This document shows, one piece after another, positions 42,779-53,180 of a stretch of 64,000 nt of DNA (positions within the stretch are counted from its first letter, which is position 1; every line of letters begins with the position of its first letter). The stretch is from Bacteroidetes bacterium GWE2_42_24 (lineage in GTDB: Bacteria; Bacteroidota; Bacteroidia; Bacteroidales; TTA-H9), in assembly GCA_001768515.1 (NCBI GenBank), contig MEOA01000045.1:62001-126000 (forward strand), read 5' to 3'. The notes beneath the pieces are model-generated. The model made no database searches. It saw nothing but the letters and a program-made list of their open reading frames with translations, and was not told the origin of the DNA. The translations under genes were made by a program, and so were the position numbers.

Positions 42779-44494
42779 ATGGCTAATTATTATACCGATA
42801 ATAAGAATCTACGCTTCCATCTCGAACATCCATTGATGGAGAAAATTGTTCGCCTGAAAGAGCAGAATTATATCGACAAAGAGAAGTATGATTATGCTCC
42901 GCTTGATTACGAAGACACTATCGATAGTTACGATAAGGTGTTAGAAATCGTCGGTGAAATCTCTGGCGATATCATAGGGCCCAATGCTGAATCTGTTGAT
43001 CACGATGGCCCGAAGATCGTCAACAACGAGGTGGTTTATGCACCCGGTACTCAGAAGAATCTTGAGGCTATTGTGAATGCGGGTCTTTTCGGCATGTCGC
43101 TTCCTCGGGAATTTGGCGGGCTTAATTTCGCCATGGTGCCCTATGTGATGGCTGCTGAGATTGTGTCGCGTTCCGATGCCGGATTTGCTAACATCTGGGG
43201 TTTGCAGGATTGTGCCGAGACCATTCATGAGTTTGCATCTGAAGAAATCAAACGTGAATTTTTACCACGCTTTGCGAAAGGAGCCACAGCAGCAATGGAT
43301 CTTACTGAGCCAGATGCAGGCAGCGATTTACAGGCAGTTCAATTAAAGGCCACCTGGGATGAGGCAGCAAAGGTATGGCGTCTGAATGGGGTGAAGCGTT
43401 TTATCACCAATGGCGATGCTCATGTATCGCTTGTGCTGGCCCGCTCAGAAGAAGGAACTTCCGATGCACGTGGTTTGTCGTTATTTGTATACGACCGTGC
43501 AAGTCAGGCTATGACAGTAAGACGTATCGAGAATAAACTTGGTATTAAGGGTTCGCCGACGTGTGAACTGGTGTTTAACAATGCACCGGCTCATCTGATT
43601 GGCGACCGCAAGATGGGCCTCATCAAATATGTTATGTCGTTGATGAACTCTGCCCGCCTGGGGGTTGGTGCGCAGTCGGTCGGTATTGCCGAGGCTGCTT
43701 ATCGTGAAGCTGTTAAATATGCCCACGAGCGCGAGCAGTTTGGTAAGGCCATCGTCAATTACCCAGCGGTATACGAGATGCTCACCCTTATGAAGGTGCG
43801 TACCGATGCCATCCGTAGTTTGCTCTATGAAACCGCTCGTTTTGTAGATGTGTACAAGGCTTACAACATCATTGCCGAAACCCGTAAGCTGGATGCCGAC
43901 GAGCGGAATGAGGCCAAGAGCTACCAGAAGTTGGCTGATGTGTTCACTCCTTTGCTGAAACTGTTTTCATCGGAGTATTGTAACCAGATTGCCTATGATT
44001 CTCTGCAGATTCATGGCGGGACAGGTTTCATGAAGGATTTTCCCATCGAAAGGATTTACCGGGATGCCCGCATCACAACAATCTACGAAGGTACGAGTCA
44101 GTTGCAGGTGGTAGCTGCCATCCGTGGTGTTACCAGTGGTTTGTTGTTAAAGGTACTCCGAGATTATGCGGGTCGTAATGTTCATCCCGAGCAGGAGCCA
44201 TTGCGCAGGGTGCTTATCAGCATGACAGACAGATACGAACAGGCCGTGAGTTTCATCGAGGAATTCAAAGATGGCGAATATACTGATTTCCATGCACGTC
44301 GTCTTGTTGAATTGGCCGGTAACATCGTGATGGGTTATCTGCTGCTTGATGACTGCCAGCGTGATGATTCCTTTGAGCGGACAGCCAACATCTTCATTAC
44401 GAAGGTAAATGCAGAAAACCTTCAGCATGAAAACTATATCAAAACCTTCAATCCCAAAGAACTCGGTGAGTTCAAGGCGGTTTTTGAAGCATAA
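42779..44494 (+). CDS. Acyl-CoA dehydrogenase (long form)
   Basis: This 571-residue FAD enzyme oxidises an acyl-CoA to the enoyl-CoA and passes electrons to the EtfBA pair encoded upstream. Family landmarks are LTEPDAGSDLQ, the strand RFITNGDAHV, HEREQFGKAI, QIHGGTGFMKDFPIERIYRDARI and the catalytic glutamate in TTIYEGTSQLQ. It carries about 60 extra N-terminal residues and a C-terminal extension of some 150 residues beyond the usual 380-residue core, as in the very-long-chain and AcdA/FadE-like subgroup. No beta-oxidation genes (hydratase, thiolase) are adjacent, so the substrate is open. Confidence 0.93.
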   Translation: MANYYTDNKNLRFHLEHPLMEKIVRLKEQNYIDKEKYDYAPLDYEDTIDSYDKVLEIVGEISGDIIGPNAESVDHDGPKIVNNEVVYAPGTQKNLEAIVNAGLFGMSLPREFGGLNFAMVPYVMAAEIVSRSDAGFANIWGLQDCAETIHEFASEEIKREFLPRFAKGATAAMDLTEPDAGSDLQAVQLKATWDEAAKVWRLNGVKRFITNGDAHVSLVLARSEEGTSDARGLSLFVYDRASQAMTVRRIENKLGIKGSPTCELVFNNAPAHLIGDRKMGLIKYVMSLMNSARLGVGAQSVGIAEAAYREAVKYAHEREQFGKAIVNYPAVYEMLTLMKVRTDAIRSLLYETARFVDVYKAYNIIAETRKLDADERNEAKSYQKLADVFTPLLKLFSSEYCNQIAYDSLQIHGGTGFMKDFPIERIYRDARITTIYEGTSQLQVVAAIRGVTSGLLLKVLRDYAGRNVHPEQEPLRRVLISMTDRYEQAVSFIEEFKDGEYTDFHARRLVELAGNIVMGYLLLDDCQRDDSFERTANIFITKVNAENLQHENYIKTFNPKELGEFKAVFEA

Positions 44495-44581
44495 TTTTTT
44501 AATGTGAAAAATTCTGTATGAGACGTTTGTTAAGTGTTTGTACAGAATTTTTTTCTATGTTTGGTTATTAATTCACCTTTT

Positions 44582-45202
44582 ATGCGTTTGCCTGACAAAA
44601 TCAAATCGACGCTCATAGGCTGGATGTACGGGAAGTATAGTTATCGTTATTTAAGCTATTTCAAATCCCGGAAAATCTGGACGCCTAAATCACCTTGTGT
44701 GAAGAGTGAGATTCAGGCGCTACTGCTCCCATTTTTCCAGAAGCCGAGAAATTCGGCTTTCTTTCAGACCGAAAAGAATATCCATTTTGGTGATATTCCT
44801 TTCCAGACTTCTCTTTCAACATTTTTAAAACGCAGGCTTGAGCCTGTATGTTTCAGTGCTTTCATGCTTGATCAACACGAAATGCGTGTTTTTGGCTATC
44901 CGGCAGATTTTAATGGTTTTCCTGTAAAATCTGCATGGTTTTTCCTTAATAACTCATTGGTGATGGGAGAGTACCAGTTTAACCTGCGTGACGACGACCA
45001 TTCCCGTATTGTCGCGATGCTTACCAGGGTTTATGCGCTGGCTGACATGAATGCGAAAGAGAATTTTTACATTGAGGATGAGACCGGAAGTATCATCTAC
45101 GCCGAACGTAAGGGCGGTAAGTTTTTCCTGCGATTCTTCACACAAGACAATTCTGAGAGGTATAATCTGATCGAAAAATGGATTAAGAAGCTACAGAAGT
45201 AG
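44582..45202 (+). CDS. Uncharacterised protein after the acyl-CoA dehydrogenase
   Basis: This 206-residue protein has no family I recognise. It is basic and aromatic-rich at the N-terminus (WMYGKYSYRYLSYFKSRKIW) and appears mixed alpha/beta later, with a repeated strand-like pattern around FFLNNSLVMGEYQFNLRD and a C-terminal helix. No signal peptide or membrane helix is evident. A GTG start at 44534 would add 16 residues; the ATG at 44582 is preferred. It lies 87 bases after the dehydrogenase on the same strand and is followed by a strong terminator, so it is probably the last gene of the etf operon. Confidence 0.75.
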   Translation: MRLPDKIKSTLIGWMYGKYSYRYLSYFKSRKIWTPKSPCVKSEIQALLLPFFQKPRNSAFFQTEKNIHFGDIPFQTSLSTFLKRRLEPVCFSAFMLDQHEMRVFGYPADFNGFPVKSAWFFLNNSLVMGEYQFNLRDDDHSRIVAMLTRVYALADMNAKENFYIEDETGSIIYAERKGGKFFLRFFTQDNSERYNLIEKWIKKLQK

Positions 45203-45216
45203 TGCTTATGAAGAGT

Positions 45217-45252
45217 AAAATGGCCGGATGAGAAATCATCCGGCCATTTTTA
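45217..45252. terminator. Bidirectional intrinsic terminator
   Basis: A 15-pair perfect stem (45217-45231 with 45236-45250) with a GAAA loop on the plus strand is flanked by A and T tracts on both sides. It can end both the plus-strand etf operon and the minus-strand clpC transcript. Confidence 0.9.
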
Positions 45253-45270
45253 TTATCAGGTATAGAATTT

Positions 45271-47835
45271 TTACTGAGTAGATGTCTCGAGCAGTTTCTC
45301 ACCAGAAGCAGGAATAATCCTGATTGCAACATCATCCTTCTCTTTATCAAAATCAACCACAATCTGATCCCCTTCATGGATGTGCGATTTAATGATCTCT
45401 TCTGCCAGAGCATCTTCGACGTATTTCTGGATTGCGCGTTTGAGTGGACGAGCACCAAATTGGGGATCCCATCCTTTATCGGCAATAAAGTCTTTGGCTT
45501 CGGGCGATACCTCAATCCGGTAACGGAGTTTGCATACCCTTTCGATGACAGATTTGAGTTCGATGTCAATGATTTTATGTATGTCATCACGCTCGAGGCT
45601 CTCGAAAATTATGATGTCGTCGATTCTGTTCAAAAACTCGGGTGCAAAAGATTTTTTAAGTGCATTTTCAATCACCCCTCTGGCATATTCACTTTGGGCA
45701 GACTGACGGGCTGAAGTGCTGAAGCCTACCCCTTGTCCGAAGTCCTTCAACTGACGCGAGCCAATGTTCGAGGTCATGATAACAATAGTGTTTTTAAAAT
45801 CTACCCTGCGGCCCAGGCTATCAGTTAATTGTCCATCGTCGAGAACTTGTAACAGCAGATGGAACACATCAGGGTGGGCCTTCTCGATTTCATCAAGCAA
45901 AACAATTGAATAGGGCTTACGCCGGACTTTTTCGGTTAGCTGGCCACCTTCTTCATAGCCCACATAACCCGGAGGTGCTCCCACAAGCCTTGATACAGCA
46001 AACTTCTCCATGTATTCACTCATATCGACGCGGATGAGGGTATCTTCGGAGTCGAAGAGATAGCGGGCAAGTACTTTTGCCAGATGGGTTTTCCCAACAC
46101 CGGTTGGTCCGAGGAAGACGAAGGTGCCAATGGGTTTATTTGGGTCTTTCAGCCCTGCTCTGTTGCGACGTATTGCCTTGACCACTTTACGTATCGCCTG
46201 ATCCTGACCGATGATACTCATCTGAAGTTCTTCCTCCATGTGCACCAGTCGATCGCTCTCATTCTGGGCGATACGTTGCACAGGCACACCAGTCATCATG
46301 GCCACAACCTCAGCGACATTTTCGTCGGATACAATTTCACGGTTGAGGCGTGAATCTTCTTCCCATTTTTTGCGGGCCTGTTCAAGTTCAGCCTGCAATT
46401 TACGTTCCTGATCACGATAAGTGGCAGCTTCTTCAAACTTCTGACTGCTGATGGCAAGGCCCTTTTTTACCTTTACATCTTCGATACGGGTTTCCACACT
46501 CAGGATATCCTGAGGTACGTGTATGTTTTTGATATGAACCCGGGCACCTGCTTCATCAAGTGCATCGATGGCCTTGTCGGGCAAATAACGGTCAGAAATA
46601 TAGCGATTGGTAAGAGAGACGCAGGCCTGAATGGCATCGTCGGTATATCGCACCAGGTGATGATCCTCATATTTTTCCTTGATGCGATTCAGTATCTCCA
46701 GTGTTTCATCAGAAGTAGTGGGGTCGACCAATACTTTCTGGAAACGACGCTCTAAAGCGCCATCTTTTTCGATGTATTGGCGGTATTCGTCGAGGGTAGT
46801 AGCCCCGATGCACTGTATTTCGCCTCGCGCCAATGCAGGTTTGAACATGTTCGAGGCGTCGAGCGATCCACTGGCATTTCCGGCTCCCACAAGAGTATGA
46901 ATTTCGTCGATGAAGAGGATGATGTCGGGATTTTTTTCCAATTCGTTGAGAACGGCTTTCATCCGTTCTTCAAATTGGCCACGATATTTTGTGCCGGCAA
47001 CCAAAGAACCCAGATCAAGCGTGACAATCCTTTTGCTGAAGAGTGACCGCGGAACCTGACGATTTGTTATACGCAGAGCAAGCCCTTCGGCGATGGCCGA
47101 TTTACCTACACCTGGTTCTCCAATTAGAATTGGGTTGTTCTTCTTGCGGCGGCTGAGAATTTGGGCAATACGTTCCATCTCCTTGTCACGTCCCACGATA
47201 GGATCTAACCTCCCTTCTTCGGCAGCACGGGTAATGTCACGACCAAAATTGTCGAGGACAGGTGTTTTTGATTTGGGATCTGTTGCTTTTTTGAAGCTTG
47301 AATCCTTATCGTCGTCGGAATCATCATCAGAGCCTCCGCGAGGAGAGATGTCTGCTCTGGGTCCATCATCGGCTTTCAAAGGAATGTCGCGGGTAGGTTC
47401 AGACGACATGGTCCGTACTTCATTGAGCAATGATTCGTAAGAGATGTTGAATCGTTCGAGGGTACGGGTTACCATATTGTCAGTGTCTTTAAGAATTGCG
47501 AGGATTAGGTGTTCTGTACCGATCAGTTCGCTTTTGAATTGTTTTGCTTCGAGGTATGTTAATTTCAGGGCACGTTCGGCCTGTTTGACGAGTGGGATAT
47601 TTTCTGAGCTGATAACCCGTGGATTTGGATTGGTAATGGCTTTTTCGATTACCTGACGTGCCTGCCCAAGATCAGCACCCAAATAGGCCATGATCTGAAC
47701 AGCCATCCCTTCGCCTTCCCTGAGAATGCCGAGGAACAGGTGCTCTACACCGATGTAATCGTTGCCCAGCCTGACAGCTTCTTCACGGCTATAGGTCAGC
47801 ACATCTTTGACTCTTTGCGAGAATTTTGCTTCCAT
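45271..47835 (-). CDS. clpC: ATP-dependent Clp protease ATPase subunit ClpC
   Basis: This 854-residue AAA+ unfoldase feeds proteins to ClpP. It has a double Clp N-domain (about 1-145), an acidic linker ([13 protein letters not shown]), a first ATPase domain with GEPGVGKSA and [10 protein letters not shown], a coiled middle domain ([24 protein letters not shown] region) typical of ClpC rather than ClpA, a second ATPase domain with [12 protein letters not shown] and [12 protein letters not shown], and the C-terminal D2-small domain. A -7 box and a palindrome (47950-47965) lie in its upstream region. No ctsR or mcsAB genes are adjacent, unlike in Firmicutes, so regulation must differ. Confidence 0.96.
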   Translation of the reverse strand: MEAKFSQRVKDVLTYSREEAVRLGNDYIGVEHLFLGILREGEGMAVQIMAYLGADLGQARQVIEKAITNPNPRVISSENIPLVKQAERALKLTYLEAKQFKSELIGTEHLILAILKDTDNMVTRTLERFNISYESLLNEVRTMSSEPTRDIPLKADDGPRADISPRGGSDDDSDDDKDSSFKKATDPKSKTPVLDNFGRDITRAAEEGRLDPIVGRDKEMERIAQILSRRKKNNPILIGEPGVGKSAIAEGLALRITNRQVPRSLFSKRIVTLDLGSLVAGTKYRGQFEERMKAVLNELEKNPDIILFIDEIHTLVGAGNASGSLDASNMFKPALARGEIQCIGATTLDEYRQYIEKDGALERRFQKVLVDPTTSDETLEILNRIKEKYEDHHLVRYTDDAIQACVSLTNRYISDRYLPDKAIDALDEAGARVHIKNIHVPQDILSVETRIEDVKVKKGLAISSQKFEEAATYRDQERKLQAELEQARKKWEEDSRLNREIVSDENVAEVVAMMTGVPVQRIAQNESDRLVHMEEELQMSIIGQDQAIRKVVKAIRRNRAGLKDPNKPIGTFVFLGPTGVGKTHLAKVLARYLFDSEDTLIRVDMSEYMEKFAVSRLVGAPPGYVGYEEGGQLTEKVRRKPYSIVLLDEIEKAHPDVFHLLLQVLDDGQLTDSLGRRVDFKNTIVIMTSNIGSRQLKDFGQGVGFSTSARQSAQSEYARGVIENALKKSFAPEFLNRIDDIIIFESLERDDIHKIIDIELKSVIERVCKLRYRIEVSPEAKDFIADKGWDPQFGARPLKRAIQKYVEDALAEEIIKSHIHEGDQIVVDFDKEKDDVAIRIIPASGEKLLETSTQ

Positions 47836-47949
47836 TTATATTAGATTCTTTTGCATTAATCTTAACAAGTCACCAGTAAAAACGTTTACCGGTATTTAAA
47901 ATTGCTTCTTTAGTAACAGATTACCCCGTACAGTCAAAAACTGCGCCAT

Positions 47950-47983
47950 TTTCTCTAAAGAGAAATAATGTCATTCAAAAGTA
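47950..47983 (-). promoter_or_regulatory. clpC promoter with a downstream palindrome
   Basis: On the minus strand the -7 box TACTTTTG (47976-47983) is an exact TAnnTTTG match. Ten bases past it lies TTTCTCTAAAGAGAAA (47950-47965), with perfect seven-base arms around two bases, positioned roughly at +5 to +20. A repressor bound here would block clpC. The rest of the 320-base divergent region to gyrA has no other clear site. Confidence 0.5.
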
Positions 47984-48155
47984 ATGCACATTCAGACACA
48001 AAGCAGGCCTGCTTTCAAATATTTATCAACAATCGTTTGTTGATAAATCGGTTAATATTCAACTGGCTTTGTAACTAAAAAAAACGTACCTTCGTACCTT
48101 AAAAGTTAGATATATAAACTATTGTTTATCAGTTAGTTTTTGTTAAAATAATCTC

Positions 48156-50684
48156 ATGGAATTACCTGAAGAAAAAATTGTTCCGGTAAATATTGAAACC
48201 CAGATGAAAACAGCCTACATCGATTATTCGATGTCGGTCATTGTTTCCAGGGCATTACCTGATGTCCGTGACGGACTAAAGCCTGTCCACCGCCGGATTT
48301 TATTCGGTATGTATGATCTGGGGATTTTGTCGAACCGGGGTTACAAGAAATCGGCACGTATTGTTGGTGAAGTGCTTGGTAAGTATCATCCGCATGGTGA
48401 CTCATCGGTGTATGATGCAATGGTACGGATGGCACAGGACTGGTCGTTGAGGTACCCATTAGTTGACGGGCAGGGAAACTTTGGCTCTATTGACCAGGAT
48501 CCTCCTGCTGCAATGCGATACACTGAAGCCAGGCTCCGAAAACTTGCCGAGGAGATGTTGGATGATCTCGACAAGGAGACAGTCGACTTCCAGCTTAACT
48601 TCGATGACTCATTGGAAGAACCTACTGTTTTGCCTGCCAAAGTGCCTAATCTTTTGATCAATGGCACAAGTGGTATCGCCGTCGGCATGGCCACCAACAT
48701 GGCTCCTCACAACCTTAAAGAGGTGATTGATGGAACAATTGCATACATTGACAACGGTGAGATTACCATTCCCGAGTTGATGAAGTTTATTAAGGGACCC
48801 GACTTCCCGACCGGAGGAATCATTTATGGCTATGAAGGTGTCAGGGAAGCTTATGAGACCGGTCGAGGCAGAATCATTATCAGAGGAGAAACCAAAATTG
48901 AACCCGAAGATAATGGTCGCGAACGGATCATTGTGACCTCTATCCCATATCAGGTGAATAAGGCCGAGATGATTAAAAAGACCGCCGACCTCGTCAATGA
49001 GAAGAAAATAGAAGGTATTAGCGATATCAGGGATGAATCAGACCGTGATGGTCTGAGAATCGTGTACGAGCTTAAGCGTGACGCCAATACGAACGTTGTG
49101 CTTAATAAGTTGTACCAGATGACACCCTTGCAGACCAGTTTCAGTGTGAATAGTATCGCTCTGGTTCATGGTCGCCCGGTGACCCTTAATCTGAAGGATA
49201 TCATCAAATATTTTGTTGAGCACAGGCATGAAGTAGTGGTACGTCGTACTCAGTATGAGTTGCGGCAAGCCGAAAAGCGTGCCCATATCCTTGAAGGCTT
49301 GCTGAAAGCACTTGATCATATCGAAGAGGTAATAGCCCTGATCCGTGCAAGCCGTTCTCCTGAAGCCGCCCGTGAAGGCCTGATGACAACTTTCGATTTG
49401 AGTGAGGAACAGGCAAAGGCCATTCTGGCTATGAGACTTCAAGCCCTTACTGGGTTGGAGCGTGAAAAACTTGAAGAAGAATATAAAGAGCTTAAGCGTC
49501 TCATCGACTATTACAATTCATTGCTGGCCGATAAAGAACTTCGCATGGAAGTTATTAAGACAGAGTTGCGTGAATTAAGAGAGAAGTATGGTGACGAGCC
49601 TAAGACCGATATTGAATATTTGGCTCAGGATTTCAAAATTGAAGACACTATTTCGGATGACAGCGTAGTGATTACTATCTCTCACTTTGGATACGTTAAA
49701 CGTACACTACTCACGGAATACCGTGTACAAGCACGCGGTGGACGCGGATCAAAAGGAAGTGAAACTCGTGACGATGATTTCGTGGAACATCTTTTTGTAG
49801 CGACCAACCATAACTACATACTTTTCTTTACGGAAAAAGGAAAAGTTTATTGGCTCAGGGCATTTGAAATTCCTGAAGGTGCCAAAACATCCAAAGGGAG
49901 GGCTATTCAGAACCTGATCAATATTGATCCCGATGATAAAGTCCGTGCGTATATTAACGTGACGAGTCTTTCGGATTCAGATTATATTCAGAGTAATTTC
50001 ATCATCCTATGCACCAGACATGGTACTATTAAGAAGACTTCTCTTGAAGCCTATTCAAGACCACGTCAGAATGGTATTATTGCGGTAAATATAAAGGATG
50101 ACGATATGCTGCTGGAAGCCCGAATGACCAATGGTAACAGTGTTGTGCTCATGGGGCTGCGCTCAGGACGGGCTATCAGATTCAATGAACAACGTGTACG
50201 CCCGATGGGGAGAACGGCTACAGGTGTTAGAGGCGTTACCCTGGCTGGTTCCGACGATGAGGTCATCGGAATGATATGTGTAGATGGCAACGAATCGAAC
50301 ATTTTAGTCGTCTCAGAGAATGGATACGGGAAACGTTCTTTGCTCGAAAGCTACCGTGAAACCAATCGAGGTGGTAAGGGTGTTAAAACAATGAATGTTA
50401 CGGATAAAACCGGTGCACTCATTGCCATTTGCGACGTGACGGATCAGGAAGATCTGATGATCATCAACCGCAGCGGGATTATCATTAGGACACCAGTCTC
50501 AGATTTACGCGTCATGGGTCGTGCCACGCAGGGTGTCAGACTAATCAATATCCGCGAAGGCGACTCTATTGCTGCCATTACGAAAGTTGATGGGTATGAA
50601 CCTGAAGACGAAATTACTGACGATCAGGATGTGAGCCCTGTACAGGATGATCAACTGGTAGATGGCACTGTTATTGATAGTTAA
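48156..50684 (+). CDS. gyrA: DNA gyrase subunit A
   Basis: This 842-residue subunit cuts and rejoins DNA during supercoiling. The catalytic tyrosine is Tyr122 in AMRYTEARL. The quinolone-resistance region reads [15 protein letters not shown], with Ser83 and Asp87 at the positions found in quinolone-sensitive gyrases. The C-terminal beta-pinwheel contains the GyrA box [10 protein letters not shown], which marks gyrase rather than topoisomerase IV. The end is acidic ([11 protein letters not shown]). It diverges from clpC across about 320 bases and is followed by a strong terminator. gyrB is not in the window. Confidence 0.96.
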   Translation: MELPEEKIVPVNIETQMKTAYIDYSMSVIVSRALPDVRDGLKPVHRRILFGMYDLGILSNRGYKKSARIVGEVLGKYHPHGDSSVYDAMVRMAQDWSLRYPLVDGQGNFGSIDQDPPAAMRYTEARLRKLAEEMLDDLDKETVDFQLNFDDSLEEPTVLPAKVPNLLINGTSGIAVGMATNMAPHNLKEVIDGTIAYIDNGEITIPELMKFIKGPDFPTGGIIYGYEGVREAYETGRGRIIIRGETKIEPEDNGRERIIVTSIPYQVNKAEMIKKTADLVNEKKIEGISDIRDESDRDGLRIVYELKRDANTNVVLNKLYQMTPLQTSFSVNSIALVHGRPVTLNLKDIIKYFVEHRHEVVVRRTQYELRQAEKRAHILEGLLKALDHIEEVIALIRASRSPEAAREGLMTTFDLSEEQAKAILAMRLQALTGLEREKLEEEYKELKRLIDYYNSLLADKELRMEVIKTELRELREKYGDEPKTDIEYLAQDFKIEDTISDDSVVITISHFGYVKRTLLTEYRVQARGGRGSKGSETRDDDFVEHLFVATNHNYILFFTEKGKVYWLRAFEIPEGAKTSKGRAIQNLINIDPDDKVRAYINVTSLSDSDYIQSNFIILCTRHGTIKKTSLEAYSRPRQNGIIAVNIKDDDMLLEARMTNGNSVVLMGLRSGRAIRFNEQRVRPMGRTATGVRGVTLAGSDDEVIGMICVDGNESNILVVSENGYGKRSLLESYRETNRGGKGVKTMNVTDKTGALIAICDVTDQEDLMIINRSGIIIRTPVSDLRVMGRATQGVRLINIREGDSIAAITKVDGYEPEDEITDDQDVSPVQDDQLVDGTVIDS

Positions 50685-50699
50685 TTAGTATAGGGAGAA

Positions 50700-50727
50700 G
50701 GGCGGGTAAAACCTTACCCGCCTTTTT
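50700..50727 (+). terminator. Intrinsic terminator of gyrA
   Basis: GGCGGGTAA and TTACCCGCC form a nine-pair stem around AACC, followed by TTTTT. It lies 15 bases after the gyrA stop codon. Confidence 0.92.
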
Positions 50728-50760
50728 AGACACATTTTTATTCGATCAATTTATATCTAT

Positions 50761-50768
50761 TATCTTTG
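50761..50768 (+). promoter_or_regulatory. Bacteroidota -7 box for the TPR protein
   Basis: TATCTTTG matches TAnnTTTG exactly and lies 35 bases before the start codon at 50804, just after the gyrA terminator. Confidence 0.6.
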
Positions 50769-50803
50769 TACCTCAATTTTCAGAAAACCAAAAGTTAAAT
50801 TCT

Positions 50804-51940
50804 ATGAAACGCATTTCAATTATGCTGGCTTTGGCCCTGTTGGTAACGATAGGCTTTGCTCAGAAGAAAGACAGAACTTCGGCCTACAATTACTATCGTA
50901 ATGGAAAATATGATAAGGCTCAGGAGTACATCGAAAAGACAATTACACATGAATCTACCATGAACGAGGCCAAGACATGGGCTTTCCGTGGCGATATATA
51001 CCTGCAGATTGCATTAACTGATAAACCCGAGTATAAAAGTCTTTCGGATAATCCATTGCAGATTGCTTTTGATTCATATAAGAAAGCACTTTCTTTGCCG
51101 GATGCGAAGGATTTAATGCCCAACATTATGACCAACATGAATGTTATTGCCGAAAACTATTACAATAAAGGTGTTGTTAGTTATGAGAGTGGTGACTATA
51201 ATGCCTCTATGACTTCATTTCTGAAGGTAGCCGATGTGAAAAGTGAAATTGGTGTGGTTGATACTGTTGCACTTAAGAATGCTGTTGCTGCTGCTGATCT
51301 GGCCAAGCAGCCGGCTGAGGCCCTGAAGATTAACCAGCGTTTGCTTGATTTAAAATATTCCAGTGCAAGCGTTTATTCTTCAATGGCAAATGCTTATATG
51401 GCAACTGGTGACACAAGCAGCGCTATTGCTATTACAGCTAAAGGACGTGAGATTTATCCAATGGATCTGGGTCTTCTTCTCTCGGAAACAAATATTTTTC
51501 TTTTTACAGGTAAAGCCAAGGAAGCGCTCAATAATCTGAATGTGGCTCTGGAAAAAGATCCAACAAACACTTCTATTTTGTATGCACTTGGGACTCAATA
51601 CAACGAGTTAAACAATGATGCGGAAGCTGAAAAAGCCTATAAAAAAGCATTAGAAATTAAACCTGACTACTTTGATGCCATCTACAATCTGGGAGCTCTG
51701 TATGTTAATCAGGCTGCGGGACTCATGGCCCAAGCCAACTCTATTCCTCCGGATAAAGTAAAAGAATACGAAGCAAAGAAAGCTGAAGCTTTTGTTTCAC
51801 TTGATAAAGCTTTGCCTTATCTCGAACGGGCTCACCAGATGGATCCTGGCGACAGAAATACAATGGTTACCCTGAAAGAAATCTATGCCCGTAAGAGCAT
51901 GCTTGATAAAGTAAAAGAGATTGATGCCAAACTTCGTTAA
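50804..51940 (+). CDS. Secreted tetratricopeptide-repeat protein
   Basis: This 378-residue protein has a signal peptide (cleavage near Ala19) and a solenoid of TPR motifs. Repeats are visible at about 26-60 (AYNYYRNGKYDKAQEYIEK), 120-150 (YYNKGVVSYESGDYNASMTSF), 165-195, 200-230 and most clearly 235-300 (ALGTQYNELNNDAEAEKAYKKALEIKPDYFDAIYNLGALY is the canonical pair). TPR proteins of this size in the Bacteroidota periplasm act as scaffolds, with partners unknown. It has its own promoter and terminator and is a single-gene unit between gyrA and the kinase operon. Confidence 0.88.
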   Translation: MKRISIMLALALLVTIGFAQKKDRTSAYNYYRNGKYDKAQEYIEKTITHESTMNEAKTWAFRGDIYLQIALTDKPEYKSLSDNPLQIAFDSYKKALSLPDAKDLMPNIMTNMNVIAENYYNKGVVSYESGDYNASMTSFLKVADVKSEIGVVDTVALKNAVAAADLAKQPAEALKINQRLLDLKYSSASVYSSMANAYMATGDTSSAIAITAKGREIYPMDLGLLLSETNIFLFTGKAKEALNNLNVALEKDPTNTSILYALGTQYNELNNDAEAEKAYKKALEIKPDYFDAIYNLGALYVNQAAGLMAQANSIPPDKVKEYEAKKAEAFVSLDKALPYLERAHQMDPGDRNTMVTLKEIYARKSMLDKVKEIDAKLR

Positions 51941-51966
51941 TCCCGGTTGCTGTTACTAAGCCGAAA

Positions 51967-52000
51967 AGGGCGATCAGAAAAGGTCGCCCTCTTTTTTTTT
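51967..52000. terminator. Intrinsic terminator of the TPR gene, possibly shared
   Basis: AGGGCGATC (51967-51975) pairs with GGTCGCCCT (51982-51990) with one T-G pair, followed by a nine-T run. It ends the TPR transcript and overlaps the stop codon of the convergent kinase gene. Confidence 0.85.
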
Positions 52001-53180
52001 AAGCCGGGAACAAAACGATAAACCTGCTACCTTCGCCAACCTTGCTTTCGCAAAAGACTTCACCATTGAGCGTGGTAATGAGTTTCTTGACAATTGACAA
52101 TCCGAGACCAATGGATGATTCTCCTCCGGTAGGATTAATATGACCTCTCTGGTAGCGGTTGAATAGTCTAGGTAGTTCATCAGGTTCTATTCCTTGTCCC
52201 TGATCCTGAACTTCAAACCGTATAAAACCCGGATTTTGGCTTAGACTAATTACAATAGCAGAACCGACAGGACTGTATTTAATAGCATTACTGATCAGGT
52301 TGTCGAATATCTGGGTTAGAAAATTACGATCTGTCAATGCAAGGGTGGTTTCTGCCAAGCTGATGATGGCAATATTCTTTTGCTGGGCAAAAGGCAGAAA
52401 ACCGTCGGTTACTTCTTTAAGTACTGTTGCGAAATCAACTTGTTCAGGTGTTAACCTTAACCTACTGGATTCGATCACTTCTGTGTCTAATATCTGATTG
52501 ACGATACTCTTCATTCGGTTCAGTGCGTTGTCGATCAGTTTGATGTAGTCGAGTTGATCGGATGTAAAATCTTCCTTTTCCTGACGAAGCATTTCAATTG
52601 CACAACGGCTGCTGGTGAGTGGGTTTCGTAAGTCATGTGCTACCAGATCGATCAGCATGTTTTTTTCGTTGTTGAGTTGAACCAGTTCGCCGTTTTGTTT
52701 CTGGATTTTATGGAAACTCGATGCCAAACGCTCCTCAAGCTCGTTCATTCTTCGTCCGCGCCGGATCATCATTTTCATCACAGCAAAACACGATCTGGTG
52801 TCATTTTGAAGAATTTCGAGGAAGTCTTTTTTTGGGAGTTCAACCAGGGTAACTGCTGTGTTGGCTTTAACTGATGCAGATCTTGGAAGATCGTCTACAA
52901 GGGCGTATTCGCCGAAGATGTCCCCTTCAATGAGTTCCGATAACTCATAACCGTCTATGTGGACACTGAGATTGCCCCTTGCAACGATATACATAGCAGA
53001 GGCATCGTCACCTTTATTGAAGAGCGTTTGTCCCACTGGTAAATCAACTACCCTTGATTTTTCCGCAACCTGCTGAAGCATTTCTTCACCTGCATCAAGA
53101 AAGACTTCTGCCTTGGTCAGCCAGTTTATGATCTGTCCGATCTTTATTTCATTGTTGCCGGAGATAGGAGGAGTTGTCAT
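51999..53180 (-). CDS. Cyclic-nucleotide-domain histidine kinase (soluble)
   Basis: The protein (393 residues from the preferred start) has an N-terminal cyclic-nucleotide-binding beta-roll (about 25-145, with GDIFGEYALVDDLPRSASVKA at the phosphate-binding cassette), a coiled-coil linker and a kinase core with phosphoacceptor His in LVAHDLRNPLTSS, then NLISNAIKYSP, DQGQGIEPDELPRLF and GLGLSIVKKL. There is no membrane helix, so it senses a cytoplasmic ligand, possibly a cyclic nucleotide. The arginine in PRSASV fits such binding. A longer start at 53252 is possible, but the ATG at 53180 overlaps the stop of the upstream transporter gene as TGATG. No response regulator is adjacent. Confidence 0.87.
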   Translation of the reverse strand: MTTPPISGNNEIKIGQIINWLTKAEVFLDAGEEMLQQVAEKSRVVDLPVGQTLFNKGDDASAMYIVARGNLSVHIDGYELSELIEGDIFGEYALVDDLPRSASVKANTAVTLVELPKKDFLEILQNDTRSCFAVMKMMIRRGRRMNELEERLASSFHKIQKQNGELVQLNNEKNMLIDLVAHDLRNPLTSSRCAIEMLRQEKEDFTSDQLDYIKLIDNALNRMKSIVNQILDTEVIESSRLRLTPEQVDFATVLKEVTDGFLPFAQQKNIAIISLAETTLALTDRNFLTQIFDNLISNAIKYSPVGSAIVISLSQNPGFIRFEVQDQGQGIEPDELPRLFNRYQRGHINPTGGESSIGLGLSIVKKLITTLNGEVFCESKVGEGSRFIVLFPA

